A stretch of 64,000 nucleotides of DNA from Marinilabiliales bacterium (GTDB lineage Bacteria; Bacteroidota; Bacteroidia; Bacteroidales; ML635J-15), in assembly GCA_002869385.1 (NCBI GenBank), contig PKTB01000006.1:124001-188000 (forward strand), written 5' to 3'. The notes below the pieces were generated by a model, which was given only the letters and a program-made list of their open reading frames with translations, ran no database searches and was not told the DNA's origin. A program made the translations under genes and the position numbers. Positions 1-8,866 of the stretch are shown piece after piece; the first letter of the stretch is position 1, and every line of letters begins with the position of its first letter.

Positions 1-1
1 A

Positions 2-745
2 CTAAAACTTCAATATCTTCTTGAGCTCAACACTACCATGACGACTTGTCTTGACAGACTTGCCATTTTTTAATATTATTACATGTGTATCCTTACTGTA
101 AGCCTGTATTTCCTTAATGTAGTTAATGTTTACAATAGATGATCGATGAACTCTTACAAAAGAAGATGCAGGTAAACTCTTTTCATAGTTTTTCATTGTA
201 GCATTTTTAACATACTCCTTTTTATCAGTATTTATAACAACATAATCATCTGCAGCCTGAATAAAATAAATATCACCAACAGGAATAATAAATATATTAC
301 CTGACTCTTTAACTACCACTCTGTCAATCTTTTGATCTGACGGAGAAACATCCTCCAATAATGGTTTATAATCCTTTAGTTCACCTGCTTTATCTTCAAA
401 TCGTTTCTTAGCTTTATCAATTGCTTGATCGAATCGACTTTTCGAAAATGGTTTTAATAAATAATCTGTTGCATTTTTCTCAAATGCTTTAAGTGCGTAC
501 TCTTCATAAGCAGTTGTAAAAACAATTATAGGAGGATTATCAATTAACTCTAGCATTTCAAATCCTGTTAGCTTGGGCATTTGAATATCAAGAAAGACAA
601 GGTCCGGCTTTTTATAATTTATTGCTTTTAATCCATCAAAACCGTTTTGATATTCTCCCATAATTTCAATATCAGGATAATCTGAAAGATATTCTTTAAT
701 AATCTGAATTGCTAATTGCTCGTCGTCTATAATTATTGCTCTCAT
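2..745 (-). CDS. LytTR-family response regulator
   Basis: Cytoplasmic two-component regulator of 247 residues. The receiver domain (about 1-115) has the acidic pair D7/D8, the phospho-acceptor D53 in LVFLDIQMP, T77/T78 and K98 in LLKPF. A LytTR DNA-binding domain fills about 140-245 (FVRVHRSSIVNINYI). It follows the sensor kinase gene with a 5-nt gap, so the two form an operon with the LiaF-like gene upstream. Known family role: LytTR regulators pair with LytS/YehU-type kinases and often control surface or cell-envelope genes; the target here is unknown. It is intact, whereas its kinase carries a premature stop, so it may be functionally orphaned. Confidence 0.93.
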   Translation of the reverse strand: MRAIIIDDEQLAIQIIKEYLSDYPDIEIMGEYQNGFDGLKAINYKKPDLVFLDIQMPKLTGFEMLELIDNPPIIVFTTAYEEYALKAFEKNATDYLLKPFSKSRFDQAIDKAKKRFEDKAGELKDYKPLLEDVSPSDQKIDRVVVKESGNIFIIPVGDIYFIQAADDYVVINTDKKEYVKNATMKNYEKSLPASSFVRVHRSSIVNINYIKEIQAYSKDTHVIILKNGKSVKTSRHGSVELKKILKF

Positions 746-750
746 AGTTT

Positions 751-1794
751 CTATTTTGATTCCTGTATCTCCAGAATTACCTTAAAGATACCATCTTTTT
801 TTGTAAATTTTAATAAATTACGATTCCCGTATATTAAATGAAGTCTCTCAGCTGTTGTAGACAATCCTATTCCACTTCCTATATGAGAGATACTTTCAGG
901 ATCATAATTATTTGAAATCTCAATTTTTAATTTATTATCACTGATTTCAGCATTAAATTTTAGTTTAACAATTTCCAAACTTTCAGAAACAGCATGCTTT
1001 ATCACATTCTCAAAAAGTGGTTGCAGAATCATAACAGGAACTTTGAAATCCAGAATTTCATTGTCAAATTCCATTTCTACTTCAACTCTATCACCAAACA
1101 TTTGTTTTTCAATATCAAAATAAGTTTTAGTATAATGTAATTCATCTTCGAATCTGATGAAATCAATATCTTTTTGTTTTAGGCTATATCTAAAATAATC
1201 TGAAAGGTTAACAATCATTTCTCTGGCTTTTTCAGGCTCGATAGTAATCAAAGCATTGACAGAATTCAAACTGTTAAATAAGAAATGTGGATTTACATAA
1301 GCTTTTAGGGCATTTAGCTTAGTCTCGGTAAGCATTGTTTTAAGTTTTTCTTCTGATTTTGTCTTTTCATTATAATTATTAAATACAATTAACAAACGAT
1401 ACGATAAAGCAAAAATAGAAAACAAGAATACTCCTATTGTAAACTGATACATGTGATGTCTTTTGAAGACTATTGACCCCTCACTTAACTTTTCAAGAAG
1501 ATTTTCAATAACGAAGTTAAAGCCCATCCATATAATAACAATGAGTAATCCACTTGAGATAAAAACGATTACAGTTCTAATGTTTCGTTTTACTCACATG
1601 CTATATTTTACAACGTACCAGATTCCGATTCCAAGCACCGCAAAAGAGCTATTTTGAACAAATGATTGCAATATCGCTGAAACAATATCTATATCGAATA
1701 CTAAATGCAAAACAAAAACCTGAGCAGTAATCATAACTCCCCAGATAACAGCATAAATTGTTGAAAATTTCCTATCGTAAAAAGGATTTCTCAT
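751..1794 (-). pseudogene. LytS/YehU-type sensor histidine kinase with in-frame TGA
   Basis: Membrane sensor kinase of 347 codons, interrupted by TGA at codon 67 (1594-1596). Reading continues in the same frame on both sides. The N-terminal part holds several hydrophobic membrane segments (about 1-65, 75-95, 118-135). The His_kinase domain has the phospho-acceptor H170 in NPHFLFNSLN, and the HATPase part shows LQPLFENVIKHA and GSGIGL. The piece after the stop could be restarted from ATG at 1527 and would keep the kinase core but lose the first membrane segments. It is directly downstream of the LiaF-like gene and upstream of the LytTR regulator. Whether the stop is real or a sequence error cannot be told from here. 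Confidence 0.85.
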
Positions 1795-1799
1795 TTAGT

Positions 1800-2582
1800 T
1801 TAATTTTGTATTTCACCTCCACCAAAAACAGCTTCAGCTTTAATTATTAGCTTTCTTGTCCTATCAATGTTTTCTATTGGCACATGTCTCCTTTCATCAT
1901 TAAATCCACCAAAAACACCAGATGTTTCAAGTGTTACATCCCAATCCTCGTGCAGATATATTTTTACACCACCAAAAACGCATTCAATTTTTAGTATATT
2001 AATTCCCTCTGCAAGTTGGGCAGATCGAAAATCAAATTCACCTCCACCAAACACAAAACTTGCTTTACCTCCTTTAAAGTTTTGACTATGGATTTTTGTG
2101 TTCTCTCCTGAGAAAACACGTGAGATGTCAATATACTCATCATTATTTACATTACTTTTATTTTTAGAAAAATCTCCAAACCCGCTTCCTTTTTCAGAAC
2201 CTTTTCTTGGAATAAATATTTTAACCATAATTGCTACGCCAAAAATAATTAGCAATATTGGCCAAATCATATTTGCAACACCAGTTTGAAGAGTATAAAT
2301 TTCATCATATAAAAATACAGTTCCTACAGAAATCATAATCAATGAACCAAACCAATGCTTTCTGATTCCTCCCGAAATAATAAGAATTCCAAATGCAATA
2401 AGTAATGATTGCCATGAGAATATATATTCGAAAAGACTTTTATCTATTACATTAGCATTGCCTAAAATCAAAATTGTACCGGCACCAACAAGAAAAAGAC
2501 TGAGTACAACTAACCTTAATCTACTTTGTGACTTTCCACATTTTGGGTGCCTGTTAATGTTTTTTGAATCATGTGTTCTCAT
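1800..2582 (-). CDS. LiaF-like membrane protein (cell-wall stress response type)
   Basis: Protein of 260 residues with four hydrophobic segments (about 25-45, 52-70, 75-92, 103-122) followed by a soluble C-terminal domain with repeated FGGG/VFGG turns (about 170-260), as in LiaF/YvqF-like proteins. In Firmicutes LiaF restrains a kinase that senses cell-wall damage; Bacteroidota homologues are often found beside LytTR systems. Here it starts an operon with the kinase (5-nt gap) and regulator, which suggests a sensing or inhibitory partner role (inference). A TACATTTG promoter-like box lies just upstream. The precise signal is unknown. Confidence 0.8.
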   Translation of the reverse strand: MRTHDSKNINRHPKCGKSQSRLRLVVLSLFLVGAGTILILGNANVIDKSLFEYIFSWQSLLIAFGILIISGGIRKHWFGSLIMISVGTVFLYDEIYTLQTGVANMIWPILLIIFGVAIMVKIFIPRKGSEKGSGFGDFSKNKSNVNNDEYIDISRVFSGENTKIHSQNFKGGKASFVFGGGEFDFRSAQLAEGINILKIECVFGGVKIYLHEDWDVTLETSGVFGGFNDERRHVPIENIDRTRKLIIKAEAVFGGGEIQN

Positions 2583-2609
2583 AAAACTTTAATTTTGAAT
2601 TATTTAGAA

Positions 2610-2617
2610 CAAATGTA
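2610..2617 (-). promoter_or_regulatory. Bacteroidota -7 box (TACATTTG)
   Basis: On the minus strand this reads TACATTTG, matching the Bacteroidota -7 consensus TAnnTTTG, 28-35 nt ahead of the LiaF-like start at 2582. It would drive the LiaF-kinase-regulator operon. No clear TTTG -33 box was checked beyond eye inspection. Confidence 0.5.
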
Positions 2618-2707
2618 AGTCAACATTAAACCACTGTAAATTTGTTTTCGGTAAACTGACAAAAACAAAGGGTAAACTATAATTTTCAATAATCAATTAT
2701 CAAGATT

Positions 2708-2760
2708 TGGTTGGTGAGCCTGTCGAACCACAATATTCGATAATCATTCGCCGCGGCGAA
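2708..2760. repeat. Intergenic inverted repeats, including a GC-rich 14-nt palindrome
   Basis: The 285-nt gap between the LiaF-like gene and the tRNA holds two inverted repeats. TGGTT...AACCA flanks GGTGAGCCTGTCG (2708-2730), and TTCGCCGCGGCGAA (2747-2760) is a perfect 14-nt palindrome whose GC content stands out from the AT-rich surroundings. No ORF is present. They look like remnants of a dispersed intergenic repeat; function unknown. Confidence 0.5.
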
Positions 2761-2867
2761 CAATAATCAAAATTCAAGGCTCAAAATCCAAAATAAAAAT
2801 AAAAACTCTTATGTGCAGTAAATAAAAAAGGAGAAACAGAATTAACTAATCGTGCCTACTCCTTTTG

Positions 2868-2951
2868 TACCCAGAACAGGGATCGAACCTGCACGTCCTT
2901 GCGGACACTGGTCCCTGAAACCAGCGCGTCTACCAATTCCGCCATCTGGGC
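2868..2951 (-). tRNA. tRNA-Leu (anticodon CAG)
   Basis: An 84-nt class II tRNA. The acceptor arm GCCCAGA pairs with TCTGGGT, the discriminator is A, and the D-arm contains GGTAGACGC. The anticodon stem CTGGT/ACCAG encloses loop TTCAGGG, giving anticodon CAG (plus-strand 2915-2917). A variable arm GTCCGCAAGGAC and T-arm GGTTCGATCCC follow. The 3' CCA is not encoded. It decodes CUG leucine codons. Confidence 0.97.
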
Positions 2952-3020
2952 ATTAGGACTGCAAAAATATAAAATGATTTTTAATTTATCAGAGATTAAA
3001 TCACTTATTGAGATTATTCA

Positions 3021-4634
3021 TTAGAAAATCTCAAATTTGCTGACATATTTATTTTTACTGGTTTCTAAAAATAACAAATAGCTTCCCTTTGTCTGTATTG
3101 AGAGTTCTAATTCTGATTCTGTACTTGTAAACTCTTCAAGCAACTTTCCCTCAATAGAATAAATTCTAACTATTTTAGTTTTTTCAGCAATATCCGACAA
3201 ATCAACATTAAACTCACCATTTGAGGGATTTGGGTAAACTGTAATTTTATCTTGTTTAGAAATTCTATCTAAAATACCTGTTTGATAAGAATCACATCCT
3301 AAATCATTTTCTTCAAAGAAGTCAAGAATGGCACCTGCTTTTTCGCGCAACACGCTTAATGCTGAAAGGTTATCACCCTGCAAGTCTCTTGCATAAGGTA
3401 AAGCAAAATCAAGACAAATCTTTTCTCCGCTGTTTAATGTGTAAGGTCCTGCAGAGATTAAGCCTCTTACATCTCCGCCATATTCTGCATACGGTGCAAT
3501 CCAACCTGTACCATTCTCAGGATAGCCACTATAATTATATGTTGTTATCACTGTATCACCATTTTCAAGTGCAAAGGGGTTAAAATATGGCACTCCATTC
3601 ATTGATTTTCCCTGTAACACATTATAAGTAACAGCATCATCATAATCATATAAAATCCCAGGATGTGCCCCTGAATAATAATCAGGATCTACAGCTGCAT
3701 GTACTTCGGAATTTAAAAGCATGACTGCTTGAACTGGGGCAGGACTACCATAAAAATCTTCAGCATAAACATCTTCAACTCCATAACCATCTTCGATATT
3801 TGAATTATAAACATACATCATCTGATTAACAGAATCTGACCCAAAAACATCATCATATACATACCCTAAATCAAAATCTGTCCAAAGTCCGGCATATACA
3901 TCGGAATAGTTTGTTTGAGATCTATTAATAATTTGATAATTAAGAAAGAGGGTTTCACTAAAAACCGAACCGATTGTTGAATTAAAGCCATATAACATCC
4001 CATGAAACTCCAAACCCATGTCATCCTGACTTAAATAATAATGTTCATCAGTATCTTTATAAATAAAATATACTGCATAATCGCCTTTAATCAAAGGAAA
4101 ATCTCCACTCTCCGGATCATAAATCCCGTTTTGGTTATAGTCGTAATATGGTGCAAGATTTAGTGCTTCTCCATTATGAATATTTCCTTCTGCAGGCCAG
4201 GTACTGAAGGACTCCGGCATTTCATAACCTGGTTTGTCAAAATTATCAATATGAAACAAAATTTCAGCAATATCCACTTTCCAAACTTTATCATAAGTTA
4301 ATCTAAACTCTTCAGATTTACAATCATCTGATGCTGGTCCAAAATAATTAACATAATTTTGATTAAATTTTGGAGCAAAAGATCTTATCTTATTTTCATT
4401 ATATAAACCAGCAATCCATAGGTTTGCACTAAATATTGTATAAGTATTCATTCCTTGAGGAACTTCGTAACCTGGCATACAACCTTCAGGTGTATTATTG
4501 AACAATTGGCCATTAGAAAAAACAATCGCTTTAATCTGATTGTAATCAAGATGATCGTATGTTTGTGCGCAAGTTACATTAACCAAAGATATTAAGGCTA
4601 AAACTAAAACGGGATAATAAAAAACTATTCTCAT
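3021..4634 (-). CDS. Secreted protein with type A T9SS sorting domain
   Basis: Protein of 537 residues with a signal peptide (about 1-23, ending VTCAQ) and a C-terminal type IX secretion sorting domain (about 465-537) that starts with VYPNPSNGEF and ends in KFEIF. The central 440 residues are rich in Tyr, Asp and Asn and resemble other Bacteroidota surface proteins, but I do not recognise a catalytic domain. It is predicted to cross the outer membrane by T9SS and be anchored or released at the surface. It is transcribed alone, with a TATATTTG box about 40 nt upstream. Function unknown. Confidence 0.85.
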   Translation of the reverse strand: MRIVFYYPVLVLALISLVNVTCAQTYDHLDYNQIKAIVFSNGQLFNNTPEGCMPGYEVPQGMNTYTIFSANLWIAGLYNENKIRSFAPKFNQNYVNYFGPASDDCKSEEFRLTYDKVWKVDIAEILFHIDNFDKPGYEMPESFSTWPAEGNIHNGEALNLAPYYDYNQNGIYDPESGDFPLIKGDYAVYFIYKDTDEHYYLSQDDMGLEFHGMLYGFNSTIGSVFSETLFLNYQIINRSQTNYSDVYAGLWTDFDLGYVYDDVFGSDSVNQMMYVYNSNIEDGYGVEDVYAEDFYGSPAPVQAVMLLNSEVHAAVDPDYYSGAHPGILYDYDDAVTYNVLQGKSMNGVPYFNPFALENGDTVITTYNYSGYPENGTGWIAPYAEYGGDVRGLISAGPYTLNSGEKICLDFALPYARDLQGDNLSALSVLREKAGAILDFFEENDLGCDSYQTGILDRISKQDKITVYPNPSNGEFNVDLSDIAEKTKIVRIYSIEGKLLEEFTSTESELELSIQTKGSYLLFLETSKNKYVSKFEIF

Positions 4635-4672
4635 GATTTTTATAATATTAAAATATATGCTGATTTTAATAT

Positions 4673-4680
4673 CAAATATA
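4673..4680 (-). promoter_or_regulatory. Bacteroidota -7 box (TATATTTG)
   Basis: The minus-strand sequence TATATTTG fits TAnnTTTG and lies about 40 nt ahead of the secreted protein start at 4634. Confidence 0.45.
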
Positions 4681-4765
4681 CGAAATAATCTTGTTTAAAT
4701 CAAGTTTTATTGTGTTTAAATTAAATCTAATAATTGATGAAAAAATTTTATAATTTTACTTTCGA

Positions 4766-4773
4766 TAATTTTG
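4766..4773 (+). promoter_or_regulatory. Bacteroidota -7 box (TAATTTTG)
   Basis: TAATTTTG fits the TAnnTTTG consensus 26 nt ahead of the metallopeptidase ATG at 4799. No clear TTTG -33 element is visible. Confidence 0.4.
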
Positions 4774-4798
4774 TTTAACAATACTTAATATTTATAAA

Positions 4799-6487
4799 AT
4801 GAAAAAATACTTGTTTTTATTAATTCTGCCTATTGTAGCACTTGTTTCGTGCAATAATGCAGACAAAAAGGAAAGCGAAATGGAAAAAAAGTTTAAAGAA
4901 TTTGCCAAAACACACGAAGAACAGATTGCCCCTCTTTATGCAAAGCTTTGTGACACCTACTTTAAAGCCTCTATATCAGGCGAAGAAAGTGATTATCAGC
5001 AATCTGCTGCTTATGAACTTGAATACACAAAAATATATACAAACAAAGATGATTTTGAATTTATGAAAAAAGCAAAAGAATCGGGCGAAGTTAAAGACGA
5101 AATTCTTGCAAGAGAACTTGATGTTCTTTATAACGAATACCTTTCAAATCAGGATGATCCTGCAATGCTTGAAGAAATGATAAATATGTCAACTGAGATA
5201 GATCGTCAGTTTTCCTTATTTAGAGCAAATGTCAATGGTCAACAAATGTCTGATAATCAGATCGAGGAAATATTATCAACTTCGACAAATTCTGACGAAG
5301 TTAAACAAGCATGGATTGAGGTAAAAAAGCTTGGTCCTGTAGTTGCTGACGACATTGTGGCGCTTGTAAAAAAGAGAAATGAACTTGCACAATCGCTTGG
5401 ATTTAACAATTATCATGAAATGAGTCTTAAACTCAGTGATCAAGACCCTGAAGAAATAAGTAAAGTCTTTGATGAACTTGATGATCTCACACGCGAAACT
5501 TATGCAGGTCTTAAAGACGAAATTGACACTTATCTTGCTAAAAAATTCAACATCAGTAAAGAAGAATTACGTCCATGGCATTATCAAAACAGATTCTTCC
5601 AGGAAGCTCCAAAAATGTACGAAATCGACCTTGATGAGTATTATAAAGATCAGGATATTGAACAGCTTACGATAGACTATTATGCTTCAATAGGTATGGA
5701 CATTACTGATATGATAGCAAACAGCGACCTTTACGAAAAAGAAAAGAAAAACCAACATGCCTATTGTATAGATGTTGATAAAAAAGGTGACATCAGAGTT
5801 TTATGCAATATTAAACCAAACTACAACTGGATGAATACAATGCTACATGAGTTTGGTCATGCTGTTTATAACAAATATATCGATCCTGAATTACCATTTG
5901 TTCTATATGATCCGGCACACACTTTTACTACAGAAGCTATTGCTATGTTGTTTGGACGTATGGGCTCAAACGCACAATGGATGCAGGACATGCTTGGTAT
6001 AAGTGATGAAGAAAAAGAAGAAATAGCTGAATTAGGATTCCAATCATTAAGACTTGAGCAACTGGTTTTTTCACGTTGGGCACAGGTGATGTATCGTTTT
6101 GAAAAAGCATTATATGAAAATCCTGATCAGGACTTAAATAAACTATGGTGGGATCTTGTTGAAGAATATCAAATGGTAACTCGTCCTGAAGGTCGTGATA
6201 TGCCTGACTGGGCTACAAAAAGCCATATTGCAACTTCTCCATGTTATTATCACAACTACCTTCTAGGTGAATTGCTTGCATCACAGTTAAATTACTATAT
6301 ATCAACAGAAATTATCGGAAGTGATGATTATAATATGCAAAGCTATTATGGAAATGAAGAAGTTGGAAAATTCCTAATTGATAAAGTATTTATGCCAGGT
6401 GCAAAATGGCATTGGAATACAATGATCAAAAATGCTACCGGTGAGGAGCTAACAGCTAAATATTATGCTATGCAATTTGTACAGTAG
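4799..6487 (+). CDS. M2/M3-type zinc metallopeptidase lipoprotein
   Basis: Protein of 562 residues. A lipoprotein signal (LVSC, Cys at about 19) suggests envelope anchoring after lipidation. The zinc motif HEFGH is at about 350-354, with a downstream glutamate region FTTEAIAML about 24 residues later, as in gluzincin M2 (angiotensin-converting-enzyme-like) and M3 peptidases. Overall length and the long helical N-terminal half fit these dipeptidyl-carboxypeptidase families; I favour M2-like. It probably degrades peptides in the periplasm. It is monocistronic, with hairpins directly after the stop. Confidence 0.85.
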   Translation: MKKYLFLLILPIVALVSCNNADKKESEMEKKFKEFAKTHEEQIAPLYAKLCDTYFKASISGEESDYQQSAAYELEYTKIYTNKDDFEFMKKAKESGEVKDEILARELDVLYNEYLSNQDDPAMLEEMINMSTEIDRQFSLFRANVNGQQMSDNQIEEILSTSTNSDEVKQAWIEVKKLGPVVADDIVALVKKRNELAQSLGFNNYHEMSLKLSDQDPEEISKVFDELDDLTRETYAGLKDEIDTYLAKKFNISKEELRPWHYQNRFFQEAPKMYEIDLDEYYKDQDIEQLTIDYYASIGMDITDMIANSDLYEKEKKNQHAYCIDVDKKGDIRVLCNIKPNYNWMNTMLHEFGHAVYNKYIDPELPFVLYDPAHTFTTEAIAMLFGRMGSNAQWMQDMLGISDEEKEEIAELGFQSLRLEQLVFSRWAQVMYRFEKALYENPDQDLNKLWWDLVEEYQMVTRPEGRDMPDWATKSHIATSPCYYHNYLLGELLASQLNYYISTEIIGSDDYNMQSYYGNEEVGKFLIDKVFMPGAKWHWNTMIKNATGEELTAKYYAMQFVQ

Positions 6488-6510
6488 GTCAAATTCTTGA
6501 ATTTGACCTA
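6485..6510. repeat. 12-bp perfect inverted repeat starting at the stop codon
   Basis: Arms 6485-6496 (TAGGTCAAATTC) and 6499-6510 (GAATTTGACCTA) are perfectly complementary with a 2-nt spacer. The left arm begins with the TAG stop of the metallopeptidase gene. A stronger terminator hairpin follows 30 nt later. It may be a transcript 3'-end stabilising hairpin or a repeat; function inferred only from position. Confidence 0.6.
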
Positions 6511-6541
6511 CATGTAACAAATTGTTTACATATTTAACATA

Positions 6542-6573
6542 AAAAGAAACCCGCCGATTGGCGGGTTTCTTTT
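6542..6573. terminator. Bidirectional intrinsic terminator
   Basis: A perfect 14-bp stem with GATT loop (core ACCCGCC/GGCGGGT) is flanked by A-runs on the left and T-runs on the right, so it can end transcription from both directions. It lies between the convergent metallopeptidase and flotillin genes. Confidence 0.9.
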
Positions 6574-6576
6574 ATT

Positions 6577-8070
6577 TTATTTATCAGGTTCAACCTCTTC
6601 TGCTTCGAAAACAGGAGGTTCTTCATCGTTATGCTCTCCTTCCTTTTTACCTTTAAGGTAATCAGGGATTTCCATACCTGCCATTTTAAATAGCTCGTCA
6701 AATGGAGGAACAGCACCAAGCATGCCGGAAAGGAATTTTGCAGTTGTGGGAGTTCCATCTCCTTTACCACCGCCCATATTATCCCAAACGGTAACTTTAT
6801 CAATTTTAAGATTCTTAATTGCTTCAACCTGAGATTTAACAATTTCAGGAAGTTTATCTGCAATCATTAGTAATACAGCATCGCGTGAGTTGTCACCGGC
6901 AGCTTTAACAATCTTATCAAAACCTTCAGCTTGTTTACTAAGTATTTCATACATACCTTTACCTTCAGCCTGCATTTTCATAAGTGTAGCATCAGCTTCA
7001 CCTTTAGCCAGACGTCTTGTTTGTTCGGCAACAGCATCGGCAGCAATCTCGATTTTTTGCTTCTCAATTTCCGTAGGTACAACAACGTTTGCATATTGTG
7101 TTGCTTTATCTCTTAGTGCACGTATTTCTTCTGCAAGTTTTTCAGCAGCATAAGCGTCCTCAAGAGCTTTAGCGCGCTTAACTTTTTCGGCAGTAGCAGC
7201 TAAACGTTCAGCCTCAGCCTCTTGTTCCCTACGAGATGCATTTGAGTTTGCAATTGTAACCTTTGCAATGTTCTCACCTTCAACAGCTCTTGAGTCTGCT
7301 TCAGATGTTTTAACACGTTATTCTCTATTAGCGTTTGCCTCACCAATTTTAGCATAGGCAATAGCATCAGCAACTTTCACTCTCTGATCTTTTTCAGCCT
7401 CAGCCTGGCCAATTTCACCATCACGGTTTTTCTCAGCAACAGATTTTTTAGCATAGTTAATCGCTTTCGCAGCTGCTTCTTTACCAAGAGCAACAATATA
7501 ACCCGATTCATCATTAAGGTCAGTAACGTTGACGTTTATAAGTTTTAAACCTATTTTTTTCAATTCTGCCTCAACATTTGAAGAAACTGCCTCAAGGAAT
7601 TTATCCCTGTTTGAGTTAATTTCTTCAATATCCATTGTTGCTACTACTAAACGTAACTGTCCAAAAAGAATATCTTCAGCAAGTTTACTGATATCCTGTT
7701 GAGTTAATCCTAAAAGTCTCTCAGCAGCATTATTCATAACACCAGGTTCAGTACTAACACCAACTGTAAATCGTGAAGGGACATCAACACGAATATTCTG
7801 CTTTGAAAGTGCACTTTTTAAGTTAATTTCTATAGAAAACGGCGTCAAATCGAGAAAATCATAGTCCTGAATAACAGGCCAGATAAAAGCGGCTCCACCA
7901 TGAATACATTTTGCGGATCTAGTTTCCGCATTAATTTTTCCGACCTTACCATATATTACGAGAATATTATCGGATGGACACCTTTTATAGCGTCTAAAAA
8001 ATGTAATTAGCAGTACAAATACAAAAAATACGACTGCTGCAATAATAATTAATACAAATTCTCCACCCAT
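6577..8070 (-). pseudogene. Flotillin-family protein with in-frame TAA
   Basis: Flotillin/YqiK-like protein of 497 codons, interrupted by TAA at codon 251 (7318-7320) with the frame preserved on both sides. It has an N-terminal membrane segment (about 5-25) and a SPFH/band-7 domain (about 30-230). A long Ala/Glu/Lys-rich coiled-coil (about 235-390) and a C-terminal region ending with acidic residues follow. Flotillins scaffold membrane microdomains. The residue lost is likely Gln or Glu (context ANRE-stop-RVK). It is downstream of the NfeD-like gene with a 12-nt gap, the usual flotillin/NfeD pairing. If the stop is real, the coiled-coil half is not made. Confidence 0.88.
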
Positions 8071-8082
8071 AGTTTTTAGTTT

Positions 8083-8673
8083 TTATAATAATTCGACCAT
8101 AAGAATATCATCAGCTTCAATAGAAACAATTTTCACCAAACTGCCTGATTTTATATCTTCGTTGTTACTAGTCATAGCATCAAGCGTTCTAAGCCCCTGA
8201 ATATTAACCTGCACTTTACCTGTTCCGGATTTTGCTGCAGGAATTCTAATATAGACTGTTGCAGTTTTACCAATAGCATTATCCATTTTCATTGTCCCTG
8301 ATTCGGTAAGACGACCTATCAGATAAAATAATGTTGCCATTAATAACATCATTAGCATACCTGCAACAATAGAAAGGAATATCGTCATTCCCTTACTCAA
8401 TCCTCCGTCCAAACAAGCAATACCTGTCCATCCGAATATTGTAAAAAAGGCAATGAAGTTTTTCAAAGTTATGAACTGAAAACCTATACCGGCATCAGCA
8501 TCGACGTCAAAATCAGCATCTCCTGTTGCATCAATATCACCATCTCCTCCACCTCCAATTAAGGTCATCAATAATTGAATTATAAAAACAGCACTAAATG
8601 GTAATGCAATTGCCCAGTAAATCTTTTCCAAAAGCTCCATCGAAGCCCACCAAGAGTTTATATCTAGCAACAT
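8083..8673 (-). CDS. NfeD-like OB-fold membrane protein
   Basis: Protein of 196 residues with three hydrophobic segments (about 16-40, 68-85, 93-118) and a C-terminal soluble domain (about 130-196) of the OB-fold type seen in NfeD/YqiJ proteins. A Gly/Asp-rich stretch (GGGGDGDIDATGDADFDVDAD, split across about 41-62) sits in the first loop. Position ahead of flotillin supports the assignment: NfeD-like proteins partner flotillins in membrane organisation. Confidence 0.82.
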   Translation of the reverse strand: MLLDINSWWASMELLEKIYWAIALPFSAVFIIQLLMTLIGGGGDGDIDATGDADFDVDADAGIGFQFITLKNFIAFFTIFGWTGIACLDGGLSKGMTIFLSIVAGMLMMLLMATLFYLIGRLTESGTMKMDNAIGKTATVYIRIPAAKSGTGKVQVNIQGLRTLDAMTSNNEDIKSGSLVKIVSIEADDILMVELL

Positions 8674-8843
8674 AGCGGTAAATTTTGGTTAACGTATGTA
8701 AAAATACAAATCTTATTTTATAATTCCAATAAAATACTCATAAATATATTAAATTATTTATTTGAACCTTTATATGATTAGAATTAACCAAATTTAGGCT
8801 CTTTTCGTTTTACTACAAATTGGAAAAATCAAAAAACTTTATG

Positions 8844-8851
8844 TAAATTTG
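8844..8851 (+). promoter_or_regulatory. Bacteroidota promoter (ATTG-N21-TAAATTTG)
   Basis: TAAATTTG at 8844-8851 matches TAnnTTTG, with an ATTG at 8819-8822 at a spacing of 21 nt as a partial -33 box. The ATG of the BadF-type kinase is 16 nt downstream. Confidence 0.5.
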
Positions 8852-8866
8852 TCAAAACGATAAACA

